Assembly (NCBI GenBank): GCA_937989875.1
Contig: CALKBO010000046.1
Span: 1-23,148, forward strand
DNA: 23,148 nt
Source of the DNA: an uncultured Collinsella sp.
GTDB taxonomy: Bacteria > Actinomycetota > Coriobacteriia > Coriobacteriales > Coriobacteriaceae
Reading direction: 5' to 3'
The position numbers were made by a program, and so were the translations under genes. Below are positions 1 to 7,089 of the stretch, one piece after another. The notes under the pieces were generated by a model. That model had not been told where the DNA came from. It did not search any database and saw only the letters and a list, made by a program, of their open reading frames with translations. How positions within the stretch are numbered: position 1 is the stretch's first letter; each line of letters begins with the position of its first letter.

Positions 1-1421
1 CGGTCTTTCATGCAGCAGGGGCTCTCAATGTTTTTATGTCCTGCTCATATCGTCTGTTCCTGCTTGCCGGCTTTGAGATCGACCCCAAGAGCATCACGGG
101 TGTGGAGGGGCGCTACGGCTTGGCGACGTGGGTCGTCACGTTTGGTATCGCCTGGCTTGCCGTGCGCTTTACCCCGTGGTTCTCGGTCAGTCATTTCGAC
201 GGTATCGCCGTGACGCTTGCCCTCACTTCTACGGCGCTCGGCACGCTCGTGCCCATCATGCGTGAGCGCTCGCTCACTGGCACGCGTGTGGGCGACTCCA
301 TCCTTGCCTATGGCACGTGGGGAGAGCTCGGTCCCGTGCTCGCCATGTCGGTGCTGCTGTCTGCCCGCACTGGCATCCAAACGCTCGTAATCCTTGGCTT
401 GTTTGCGGTGGTTTGCGTGTTGCTGGCCGTGGTCCCGAGCCGCTCCAAGCGCGTCGGCAGCCGCTTCTTTGCGTTTGTCGAGGAGCGCGCCGATACCACG
501 TCGCAGACCTTCGTGCGCCTGACGGTGCTCATCCTGGTCACGCTCGTGGCGTTCTCGGCCGTCTTTGATCTCGACATCGTGTTGGGTTCTTTTGCCGCCG
601 GCTTTGTCCTGCGCTATATCATCCCCGAGGGCAACCATACGCTCGAGACCAAGCTCGACGGCCTGGCCTACGGCTTTTTGATTCCGGTGTTCTTTACCGT
701 ATCGGGCGCAAAGATCGACCTGACAGCCGTGGCGTCGCGCCCGGGTCTGCTCGTGGGCTTTATCGTGGCGTTGTTGATTATTCGTGCCGTGCCCATTCTT
801 ATTTCTATGAGCATTTGTCCTGCGACGCGCGATGTGTCGGCGTATGGTCGCATTACCGTGGCCCTGTACTGCACCACGGCGCTGCCGATCATCGTTGCCG
901 TCACGAGCGTTGCCGTCAACGTGGGCGCTCTGTCGCAAGACATCGCGTCGGTTATGGTTGCCGCCGGCGCCATCACGGTGTTCTTGATGCCGCTGCTCGC
1001 GCAGCTCTTCTACCGCGTGGTGGATGCTGCGCCGGTTGCCGCCGTGGCAGAGGTTGCCGAGCATCCATCCGATGCGCTCGACATCCTGCGCGCCCACCAC
1101 GACCTAGCGAGCTTGCTCGCGCGCGAGCATGAGCTGCTGACTTCGCATGGCCATGGTCGCGTATTCGAGGGCCTGCCTACGCTCGATACGATTGCCGAGC
1201 GTCTTTCCGCCGAGGCGGCGAGCGGCCATATCGATGCCCGTATTGTGGACGCGGCGCATCTTCTTGCCGATAAGACCTATGGAGACGAGGTCGACCCGTC
1301 CGAGCTGACCCCGCGCGAGCGTCGCCGCCTGGAGCGCGCCAAGCTCGCCGTGCGCGAATACCGCCGCCGCATGCTGGAGCTTTATGCAAGAGAAGAAGCC
1401 GAGGACGACGACGGCAAGTAG
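1..1421 (+). CDS. cation:proton antiporter, CPA2 family (5' partial)
   Basis: This is the 3' portion of a monovalent cation:proton antiporter of the CPA2 (KefB/NapA-like) type, an inner-membrane exchanger. The frame is open from base 3 with no stop, reading VFHAAGALNVFM before the first internal ATG at 36, so the gene begins upstream of the window and that ATG is not a real start. About 472 residues are visible. Roughly nine hydrophobic membrane segments are followed by a charged cytoplasmic tail (ending REEAEDDDGK) of about 120 residues. Family-like motifs include LLAGFEID near the start and TSTALGTLVPIMRE in a helix. It has no recognisable KTN/TrkA-N nucleotide-binding domain in the tail. 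The ion specificity cannot be read from the sequence. It ends 14 bases before a tandem repeat array and converges on the SDR gene. Confidence 0.85.
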   Translation, partial: VFHAAGALNVFMSCSYRLFLLAGFEIDPKSITGVEGRYGLATWVVTFGIAWLAVRFTPWFSVSHFDGIAVTLALTSTALGTLVPIMRERSLTGTRVGDSILAYGTWGELGPVLAMSVLLSARTGIQTLVILGLFAVVCVLLAVVPSRSKRVGSRFFAFVEERADTTSQTFVRLTVLILVTLVAFSAVFDLDIVLGSFAAGFVLRYIIPEGNHTLETKLDGLAYGFLIPVFFTVSGAKIDLTAVASRPGLLVGFIVALLIIRAVPILISMSICPATRDVSAYGRITVALYCTTALPIIVAVTSVAVNVGALSQDIASVMVAAGAITVFLMPLLAQLFYRVVDAAPVAAVAEVAEHPSDALDILRAHHDLASLLAREHELLTSHGHGRVFEGLPTLDTIAERLSAEAASGHIDARIVDAAHLLADKTYGDEVDPSELTPRERRRLERAKLAVREYRRRMLELYAREEAEDDDGK

Positions 1422-1434
1422 TCGATACTCTCTC

Positions 1435-1668
1435 GGGGAAGCCGCGTCCTGCTTTGAAGGCTCGGAACGGGATGTGGTTTCCGAAACGGGGGCCGTTGGG
1501 AAGCTGTGTCCCGGAATGGGCGCTCAGAGTGGGATGCAGTTTCCGCGAGAGACCCGTTGCGGAAACGGTATCCCAGAATCGGCGTTCAAAACGGGACGCA
1601 GTTTCCGCAAGGAGGTCCTGGGGAAACCGTGCCCCGTTCTGATCCGAAATACTGGGACATAGTTTCCC
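1435..1668. repeat. 62-bp tandem repeat array of inverted arms, about four copies
   Basis: Two complementary arm types alternate. The forward arm has the consensus GGGAYRYRGTTTCC and starts at 1469, 1531, 1593 and 1654. The reverse arm (GGGAARCYGYGTCCC-like) starts at 1436, 1498, 1559 and 1620. Both series step by 61-62 bases, so this is a tandem array whose units can each fold as hairpins. The arms keep purine/purine and pyrimidine/pyrimidine changes that preserve pairing or wobble, while the linkers drift. It occupies nearly all the space between the antiporter stop and the terminator at 1683. No coding frame with a plausible ribosome site fits it. Confidence 0.8.
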
Positions 1669-1682
1669 TTTCATAACAGAAG

Positions 1683-1725
1683 AAGGCGCGCTGCCTGCAG
1701 TTGATGTAGACGGCGCGCCTTTTTG
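1683..1725 (+). terminator. Rho-independent terminator after antiporter
   Basis: The stem AAGGCGCGC (1683-1691) pairs perfectly with GCGCGCCTT (1713-1721) around a 21-base loop, and five Ts follow (1720-1724). It should end antiporter transcription. On the minus strand the same stem is followed by a weaker TTCTT, so it may also act for the convergent SDR gene. Confidence 0.7.
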
Positions 1726-1766
1726 GTTGAGCTATGTTGAGGCTTGAAGCCAAAGCTTGTGGCTCC

Positions 1767-2516
1767 CTAGGAGCGGGCGGCTCCGTCGACGGGGAGCACG
1801 GCGCCCGTGACGTAGGAGGACATGTCGCTCGCCAGGAAAACAAAGGCGTTGGCGACATCCTCGGGCTCGCCCATGCGACCCAGCGGAATAGTGGCGACGA
1901 TGGGCTTAATAACCTCTTCGGGCAGGTTGGCGACCATATCGGTTTTGGTTACGCCAGGTGCGACGGCATTGACGCGAATACCCATGGGAGCGAGCTCGCG
2001 CGAGAGCGACTGGACCATGCCGTTGACGGCAAATTTGGACGTGGGGTAACCGACGCCAGAGGGCTGACCGTACTTGGCGACCATTGAGCTCGTGGTGGTG
2101 ATGGTGCCGCCGTGGCCGGCCTCGGTCATAATCTTGGCGGCAGCCTGGTGGCCATTAAAGACGGCGACGACGTTAAGGTCCATGACCTTTGCGAACTCCT
2201 CGGCCGTGTAGTCCAAGAGGGGTGAACGCTGGGAGATACCGGCATTGTTGACGACCGTGTCCAAGCCGCCCATGTCGGCTGCAGTCTGCGTAAAGGCCTC
2301 AGTCACGGCCTCGAGCGAGGTGAGGTCGCAGGAGCGGCCCCAGACCTTGGAGTCGGGATAGGCGGCCGCCAACTTCTCAACGGCCGCGTCGGCAGTCTCC
2401 TGGCGTGAGCCAAAGACGGTGACGGCAGCGCCTTCCTCGATAAAACGGCAGGCGATCGCATAGCCGATACCGCGCGTGCCTCCGGTGATGATTGCTTTCT
2501 TGCCCTCGAGCAACAT
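1767..2516 (-). CDS. SDR-family NAD(P)-dependent oxidoreductase, BaiA-like
   Basis: This 249-residue classical short-chain dehydrogenase/reductase probably reduces or oxidises a hydroxyl/keto group with NAD(P)(H) in the cytoplasm. The cofactor motif TGGTRGIG lies at residues 11-18 and NNAG at 90-93. The catalytic set is N115, S144, Y157 and K161 (YPTSK). Length and many stretches (TGGTRGIG, the DLTS region, YPTSK, the APGV region) match my memory of BaiA, the 3-alpha-hydroxy bile acid CoA-ester dehydrogenase of clostridia, which uses the same catalytic numbering. The cofactor loop reads FGSRQET, with an arginine at 38 that favours NADP(H). The start at 2516 is preferred because GAGGAAG sits 6-7 bases upstream; longer starts lack a ribosome site. 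FabG-type 3-oxoacyl-ACP reductase is an alternative. SDR family certain, substrate uncertain. Confidence 0.85.
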   Translation of the reverse strand: MLLEGKKAIITGGTRGIGYAIACRFIEEGAAVTVFGSRQETADAAVEKLAAAYPDSKVWGRSCDLTSLEAVTEAFTQTAADMGGLDTVVNNAGISQRSPLLDYTAEEFAKVMDLNVVAVFNGHQAAAKIMTEAGHGGTITTTSSMVAKYGQPSGVGYPTSKFAVNGMVQSLSRELAPMGIRVNAVAPGVTKTDMVANLPEEVIKPIVATIPLGRMGEPEDVANAFVFLASDMSSYVTGAVLPVDGAARS

Positions 2517-2588
2517 GGTGCTTCCTCTCATCGCGGGCGGACATACGCAGCTCAGCGTAGCGGTAGCCGGAATCGGCCGCGTTTGCAT

Positions 2589-2617
2589 ATCGGTAAACGG
2601 TAGCCCGCGTTACCGAT
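2589..2617. promoter_or_regulatory. Candidate operator upstream of the SDR gene
   Basis: ATCGGTAA (2589-2596) and TTACCGAT (2610-2617) form a perfect 8-bp inverted repeat with a 13-base spacer. It lies 73 bases upstream of the SDR start, in a non-coding stretch. The geometry suits a dimeric regulator (for example MerR or TetR type), but none is encoded nearby and the promoter hexamers are not clear. Confidence 0.4.
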
Positions 2618-2665
2618 GAGCGGCTCGCGCAAATATGTTCTGCCGTTGTGCTTAGGGCAGGTGAC

Positions 2666-2699
2666 AAAAGGGCTCCCGTCCCACATCGGACGGGAGCCC
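2666..2699 (-). terminator. Rho-independent terminator of hom
   Basis: On the minus strand an 11-bp perfect stem (GGGCTCCCGTC at 2670-2680 with GACGGGAGCCC at 2689-2699) with an 8-base loop is followed by TTTTGTC. It lies about 30 bases after the hom stop codon, so hom and the downstream SDR gene are probably separate transcripts. Confidence 0.85.
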
Positions 2700-2730
2700 T
2701 CAAGGCGCGTATTACTAGGCGAGCGTTGGG

Positions 2731-4074
2731 CTAGTTCGCCATGACGCCTTCGGTCCAGGCCTCAACGTCCTCGATGCGCAGGACGTTGGCGACCTCGGCC
2801 ACGCAGTCGACGCTGGCAAGCTCGGCGGCGGCAGCCTGGACGTCCTTCTCGAGCGCGCGGTGCGTAAGGAAGATGACCGAGCAGGCATCGCTGACGCCCG
2901 ACTTGCCGTCCTCGACCTGGTTGATGAGCGAGATCGAGATGTTGTGCTTGGCAAAGATGTCGACCGTCTCGGACAGGGCGCCCACGCGGTCGGCGACCTT
3001 CAAGCGCACATAGTACTTAGTCTGGAGCTCGTCCATGGGCTTAAAGGCGAGGTTGTGACCATAGGGCTCAATCTCGGGCAGCGGAGCCACGCCGCGGCTG
3101 ATCTGCTCGGAGAGCGACAGGATATCGCCCACGACGGCGCTCGCGGTGGGGAAGGAGCCTGCGCCGGCACCGTAGAACATGGTTTCGCCCACGGCGTCAC
3201 CCACCACGTAGACGGCGTTCATGGCGCCGTTGACCTTGGCGAGCATATGGTCTGCCGGGATGAGCGTGGGATGCACGCGGACGTCGACGCCGGCGTCGGT
3301 ATTGCGGGCGATGCCGAGCAGCTTAATGGTGTAGCCGAGCTCACGGGCCTGGGCGATGTCCTCGGCGCCGATGGTACGGATACCCTGCTGGTAGACATCG
3401 TCGGTGGTCACGCGGGTGCCAAAGCCGATGGAAGCAAGGATTGCCGTCTTGCTGGCGGCGTCGAAGCCGTCGACGTCGGCGGACGGGTCGGCCTCGGCAT
3501 AGCCCTTTGCCTGGGCGTCGGCGAGCACGTCAGCGTAATCGGCGCCCTCGGCGTCCATGCGCGACAGGATGTAGTTGGTGGTGCCGTTGAGAATGCCGGC
3601 GATGGTCAGGATCTTGTTGCCCACCAGGTCATGCTCAAGTGTGCTGACAATGGGGATGCCACCGCCGCAGCTGGCCTCGCACTTAATCTGCACGCCGCAC
3701 GCGCGCGCCTTCTCGGCGAGCGTCTCGACATGACGGCCCAGCAGGGCCTTGTTGGCAGAGACGACGTGCTTGCCGTTCTCGAAGGCGGTGGTGAAGATTT
3801 CGGTCGCGGGGTGCTCGCCGCCGATGAGCTCGACGACGATATCGACGGCGGGGTCGGTGACGACGTCGTGCCAGTCGCTCGTAAAGGCCTCGCGCTCAAT
3901 ACCGGCGGCTTCGGCCTGCTCCCAGGCAAGCGCGCAGGCGCGGGTCAGCTTAAGGTCGATGCCGTAGGCGGCCAGGTACTCATCGTGGTGGCTCTTGATC
4001 AGACGGGCCACGCCGCCGCCGACGGTTCCAAGACCGATCAGACCGACGTTCACGGTGCGCAGGGGTTCGCTCAT
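2731..4074 (-). CDS. hom: Homoserine dehydrogenase with C-terminal ACT domain
   Basis: This 447-residue enzyme reduces aspartate-4-semialdehyde to homoserine with NAD(P)H, the branch step to threonine, methionine and isoleucine. The N-terminal Rossmann motif GLIGLGTVGGG is at residues 11-21. The catalytic/dimerisation domain carries the family signature GILNGTTNYIL at 160-170. A C-terminal ACT domain (about 353-430, beginning YYVRLKVADRVGAL) is typical for threonine-feedback-regulated monofunctional enzymes of Gram-positive bacteria. There is no fused aspartokinase. The start is supported by AAGGAG seven bases upstream. A TAGAAT -10-like box lies at 4129-4134 on the minus strand. It is transcribed divergently from the branched-chain amino acid type importer, and its own terminator follows. 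Confidence 0.96.
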   Translation of the reverse strand: MSEPLRTVNVGLIGLGTVGGGVARLIKSHHDEYLAAYGIDLKLTRACALAWEQAEAAGIEREAFTSDWHDVVTDPAVDIVVELIGGEHPATEIFTTAFENGKHVVSANKALLGRHVETLAEKARACGVQIKCEASCGGGIPIVSTLEHDLVGNKILTIAGILNGTTNYILSRMDAEGADYADVLADAQAKGYAEADPSADVDGFDAASKTAILASIGFGTRVTTDDVYQQGIRTIGAEDIAQARELGYTIKLLGIARNTDAGVDVRVHPTLIPADHMLAKVNGAMNAVYVVGDAVGETMFYGAGAGSFPTASAVVGDILSLSEQISRGVAPLPEIEPYGHNLAFKPMDELQTKYYVRLKVADRVGALSETVDIFAKHNISISLINQVEDGKSGVSDACSVIFLTHRALEKDVQAAAAELASVDCVAEVANVLRIEDVEAWTEGVMAN

Positions 4075-4128
4075 AGATAGCTCCTTCGTGCATCTTATGG
4101 ATGGATTAACCGCTTAAAGGTTGAGTGC

Positions 4129-4134
4129 ATTCTA
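4129..4134 (-). promoter_or_regulatory. hom: Probable -10 box of hom promoter
   Basis: TAGAAT on the minus strand, about 55 bases upstream of the hom start codon, matches five of six bases of TATAAT. No good -35 hexamer is visible at the usual distance, so the assignment is tentative. Confidence 0.4.
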
Positions 4135-4291
4135 GCGTGAACCGAGGGCGCGTGCTCGCCAGGCAACAGGAGTCGCACAAAACGGCACCCCCGAAACGCT
4201 GCGGAAACATTGGAAACATGCTCGCTACAAACGGAACTCCGTAACAAACTGTCAACGTTTGCACCATAAGGTTTGCCCTGTACCGCAAGAC

Positions 4292-4306
4292 GGCCGCACC
4301 GCGGCC
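4292..4306 (+). promoter_or_regulatory. Leader hairpin just before livK1 ribosome site
   Basis: GGCCGC (4292-4297) and GCGGCC (4301-4306) form a perfect six-pair all-GC stem with an ACC loop. It ends five bases before the purine-rich ribosome site AAAAGGGGGA (4311-4320) of the first substrate-binding protein. Such a position could modulate initiation or mRNA stability. I saw no T-box signature (AGGGTGGNACCGCG) in this region. Confidence 0.4.
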
Positions 4307-4324
4307 AGCGAAAAGGGGGACACC

Positions 4325-5491
4325 ATGTTTAGCATCAACAACCTACTTAACCGCAGGAGTTTCTTGGCTGGCGCCGCGGCGCTCGGTGGCACCGCGGTGC
4401 TCGCTGGTTGCTCGTCGGGTGGCTCGGACGGCGGCTCCGCCGATGACGGTAAGACCTTCAAGATCGGTGTCATCGGCCCTCTGACCGGCGCCGCGGCAAC
4501 CTATGGCGTTTCGGCCGAGAAGGGTGCCAAGCTCGCCGCCAAGGATTTCTCGACCAAGGACCTCAAACTCTCGCTTAAGTCCGAGGATGACGTCGCTGAC
4601 GGCGAGAAGGCTATCAACGCCTTCAATACCCTGTGTGACTGGGGCATGCAGGCGCTCGTCGGTCCGGTCACCACCGGTGCTGCCGTCGCTGTCTCGGGCG
4701 AGATTGCCGACGACATGCTCATGGTCACGCCCTCGGCCTCGTCTCTCGATGTCACCAAGGATAAGACCACGGTCTTCCAGGTTTGTTTTACCGACCCCAC
4801 CATGGGCGCCAGCGCTGCCAAGTTTTTGGCCGAGAAGTATGCAGATGCCAAGATTGCCCTGTTCTACAACTCCGGCGATACGTATAGCTCGGGCGTTGCC
4901 GACGCTTTTGCCGAGCAGGCCAAGGCGTCCAAGCTCGACATCGTCGATACCGAGACCTTTAAGGACGACTCTTCCACGAGCTTTACCAACCAGCTCACCA
5001 AGGCCAAGGAGGCCGGCGCCACGCTTATCTTTGCCCCTATCTATTACACGCCGGCGTCCGTTTTGCTCAAGAACGCCAAGGACATGGGCTACGACATGAC
5101 CCTCATGGGCACCGACGGCATGGATGGCCTGCTCTCTGTGGAAGGCTTCGATACCTCTCTTGCCGAGGGGGTACTGCTCATGACCCCGTTTTCCGCCGAC
5201 GATGAGAAGAACGCCGACTTCGTCAAGGCCTATAAGGATGCCTACGACGAGACGCCTAACCAGTTTGCCGCCGACGCCTACGATTGCGTCCACGCCATCG
5301 CCGAGGCTATCGATAAGGTGGGCATCGACATTACGGCCGACGGCGCCGACATTGCCGGCGACCTTGCCAAGGCCATGCGTAAGATCAAGATCGACGGCCT
5401 GACCGGCGAGCTGACGTGGAATGACGAAGGTCAGGTCGAAAAGCCTGCTACGGCCTATGTGATTCAGGACGGTAAGTACATCGCCGCCTAA
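4325..5491 (+). CDS. ABC transporter substrate-binding lipoprotein, LivK family (first copy)
   Basis: This 388-residue lipid-anchored receptor (Peripla_BP_6, branched-chain amino acid type) should capture ligand outside the membrane and deliver it to the LivHMGF complex encoded downstream. The N-terminus has a twin-arginine type signal (NRRSFLAG, R10-R11) and a lipobox LAGC with C29 as the modified cysteine, followed by a Gly/Ser/Asp-rich tether. The mature domain begins FKIGVIGPLTGAAATYG, the typical family opening. I chose the ATG at 4325 because AAGGGGGA precedes it and the signal peptide then starts correctly; an upstream in-frame ATG at 4259 adds 22 residues that spoil the signal. It is a close paralogue of the next gene. 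The ligand is not certain: Leu/Ile/Val is the family default, but other amino acids or amides are possible. Confidence 0.93.
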   Translation: MFSINNLLNRRSFLAGAAALGGTAVLAGCSSGGSDGGSADDGKTFKIGVIGPLTGAAATYGVSAEKGAKLAAKDFSTKDLKLSLKSEDDVADGEKAINAFNTLCDWGMQALVGPVTTGAAVAVSGEIADDMLMVTPSASSLDVTKDKTTVFQVCFTDPTMGASAAKFLAEKYADAKIALFYNSGDTYSSGVADAFAEQAKASKLDIVDTETFKDDSSTSFTNQLTKAKEAGATLIFAPIYYTPASVLLKNAKDMGYDMTLMGTDGMDGLLSVEGFDTSLAEGVLLMTPFSADDEKNADFVKAYKDAYDETPNQFAADAYDCVHAIAEAIDKVGIDITADGADIAGDLAKAMRKIKIDGLTGELTWNDEGQVEKPATAYVIQDGKYIAA

Positions 5492-5559
5492 GTGCGCATA
5501 AAGCGCGACCGGTGAGGCCGTTTTATTCAGGGCAGGGACGCCTGTAACAGAACGGAAAC

Positions 5560-5665
5560 ATTACTTTCACACAATAAAGTGGCATTACTGCATAAAGTAA
5601 TAGAAATACGCAGAATTATGGATAAATGAACAAATCCAAAGAAAAGTTAAAATAATCGCCACTTT
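5560..5665. promoter_or_regulatory. AT-rich control region upstream of livK2 with inverted repeats
   Basis: An AT-rich stretch stands out from the GC-rich surroundings. AAAGTGGC (5576-5583) is perfectly inverted as GCCACTTT (5658-5665). ATTACT (5584-5589) is inverted as AGTAAT (5596-5601), and ATTACTTT occurs at 5560. Several AAAGT/ACTTT motifs recur. Possible -10 boxes are TAAAAT (5648-5653) and TAGTAT (5682-5687), but matching -35 boxes are unclear. It probably holds a second promoter and regulator sites for livK2. Confidence 0.45.
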
Positions 5666-5720
5666 CCTTAACTAAAGCGTCTAGTATTTTGCGAACGCCG
5701 AACACGGCGAAGGATGGCCT

Positions 5721-5741
5721 GTCGGGTAACCGAAACCCGAC
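5721..5741 (+). promoter_or_regulatory. Leader hairpin upstream of livK2
   Basis: GTCGGGT (5721-5727) pairs perfectly with ACCCGAC (5735-5741) around a seven-base loop, 22 bases before the livK2 start. A smaller CGCCG-AACA-CGGCG hairpin lies just upstream near 5696. There is no T-tract, so it is not a terminator; a role in mRNA stability or translation is possible. Confidence 0.35.
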
Positions 5742-5762
5742 GAGATTTGAGAGGAGAGCCGC

Positions 5763-6950
5763 ATGTCGAGCCTCACCGGTAAGTCATTGAACCCTGTTAT
5801 GAATCGCAGGAGCGTTATCGCGAGCGCAGCAGGTCTGGGGGCGATGTCCATTCTAGCTGGCTGCTCCTCCAACGGCGGCGACAGCGGTTCCGCGTCGGGC
5901 GACGCTTCGTTTAAGATCGGCACCATCGGCCCGCTGACCGGCGCCAACGCGTCTTACGGCAAGTCCGTTACACAGGCTGTCGAGCTTGGCTGCAAGGATT
6001 TCTCGACTAAGGAGCTGCCGCTTGTCAGCAAGGCCGAGGACGACCAGGCTGACGGCGAGAAGGCCGTCAACGCCTTCAACACCCTGCTCGACTGGGGCAT
6101 GCAGGCCCTTGTCGGTCCGACCACCACGGGTGCGTCGGTCGCCGTTGCTGCTGAGTGCGGTAACGACCCCGAGACGTTCATGATTACCCCGTCCGCGTCC
6201 TCCGAGGACGTTACCAAGGGCAAGGATTGCGTCTTCCAGGTTTGCTTCACCGACCCCAACCAGGGTGTCAACGCTGCCAAGTTCCTGGCGCAGAAGTATG
6301 CGGACGAGAAGTTCGTGCTGTTCTATAACTCCGGCGACGCCTATTCTTCGGGCATCGCAGATTCCTTTAAGGCCCAGGCCGCTGAGTCCAAGCTCGAGAT
6401 TGTTGACGAGGAGACCTTTAAGGACGACTCCGCCACGAGCTTTACCAACCAGCTGACCAAGGCCAAGCAGGCTGGCGCCACCATGATCTTTGCGCCGATC
6501 TACTACACACCGGCGTCCGTCCTGCTCAAGAACGCCAAGGACATGGGCTACGACGTCAAGATGATGGGCTGCGACGGCATGGACGGTATCCTGGGCGTTG
6601 AGGGCTTCGATACCTCTCTTGCCGAGGGTCTGCTGCTCATGACCCCGTTCTCCGCCGACGACGAGAAGAACGCCGACTTCGTCAACGCCTATAAGGATAA
6701 GTACGGCGATACCCCCGACCAGTTTGCCGCCGACGCCTACGACGGCGTGCATGCGGTGGCCGAGGCCCTCAAGGAGGCCGGCCTGGGTGTCGACGCCGAT
6801 CCCACCGAGGTTGCCGAGAAGCTTCCCGAGGCTATGCGCAACATTACTGTTGACGGTCTGACTGGCAAGCTCTCCTGGAACGACAAGGGCCAGGTCCAGA
6901 AGGACCCGACGGCGTACGTCATTACCGACGGCAAGTACGTACAGGCCTAA
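5763..6950 (+). CDS. ABC transporter substrate-binding lipoprotein, LivK family (second copy)
   Basis: This 395-residue binding lipoprotein is a tandem paralogue of the preceding gene; most of the mature domain aligns without gaps (for example FKIG, FNTL.DWGMQALVGP, YYTPASVLLKNAKDMGYD, TPFSADDEKNADFV are shared). The signal has N14-R15-R16, a hydrophobic stretch and lipobox LAGC with C34. The start at 5763 follows GAGAGGAGAG with about six bases spacing; M13 is a weaker alternative. Differences between copies are scattered (for instance GEIADDMLM against AECGNDPETFM), so ligand preference may differ. It lies immediately upstream of livH, separated by a strong hairpin, and likely feeds the same permease. 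Exact ligand not assignable. Confidence 0.93.
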   Translation: MSSLTGKSLNPVMNRRSVIASAAGLGAMSILAGCSSNGGDSGSASGDASFKIGTIGPLTGANASYGKSVTQAVELGCKDFSTKELPLVSKAEDDQADGEKAVNAFNTLLDWGMQALVGPTTTGASVAVAAECGNDPETFMITPSASSEDVTKGKDCVFQVCFTDPNQGVNAAKFLAQKYADEKFVLFYNSGDAYSSGIADSFKAQAAESKLEIVDEETFKDDSATSFTNQLTKAKQAGATMIFAPIYYTPASVLLKNAKDMGYDVKMMGCDGMDGILGVEGFDTSLAEGLLLMTPFSADDEKNADFVNAYKDKYGDTPDQFAADAYDGVHAVAEALKEAGLGVDADPTEVAEKLPEAMRNITVDGLTGKLSWNDKGQVQKDPTAYVITDGKYVQA

Positions 6951-6981
6951 TAGGCCGCCTTACATAGAGCGGTTTTGATCC

Positions 6982-7013
6982 CAAGCAGGGGAGGTTTTGG
7001 CCTTCCCTGCTTG
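6982..7013 (+). promoter_or_regulatory. Intercistronic 13-bp hairpin between livK2 and livH
   Basis: CAAGCAGGGGAGG (6982-6994) pairs with CCTTCCCTGCTTG (7001-7013) with one G-T wobble and a six-base loop. No T-tract follows, so full termination is unlikely. A small CCGC/GCGG stem with TTTT lies just before it (about 6956-6976). Such hairpins after binding-protein genes commonly protect the upstream mRNA and lower permease expression; that role is inferred here. Confidence 0.6.
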
Positions 7014-7089
7014 CTTGGTATCTAGGGACGATGTAACGTCCCTGTTTCATACATCAACTGGAAACCTATTCGAAAGGGGGATGTGGAAC

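Noticed and set aside
36..38. ATG at 36 as the start of the antiporter gene
   Set aside because: The frame continues open to the window edge with family-like residues before it, so the gene is truncated by the window rather than starting here.
1435..1668. CRISPR array
   Set aside because: Units drift along their whole length, arms are inverted pairs, and there are no conserved repeats with unique spacers or cas genes.
1384..1674. Short plus- and minus-strand frames within the tandem repeat array
   Set aside because: Their apparent repeats follow the DNA repeat unit and none has a convincing start context.
2860..4080. 406-residue open frame antisense to hom
   Set aside because: It is a shadow of the well-supported homoserine dehydrogenase gene.
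4075..4324. T-box or amino acid riboswitch in the hom/livK1 region
   Set aside because: No T-box antiterminator motif, specifier arrangement or other known riboswitch core was seen on either strand.
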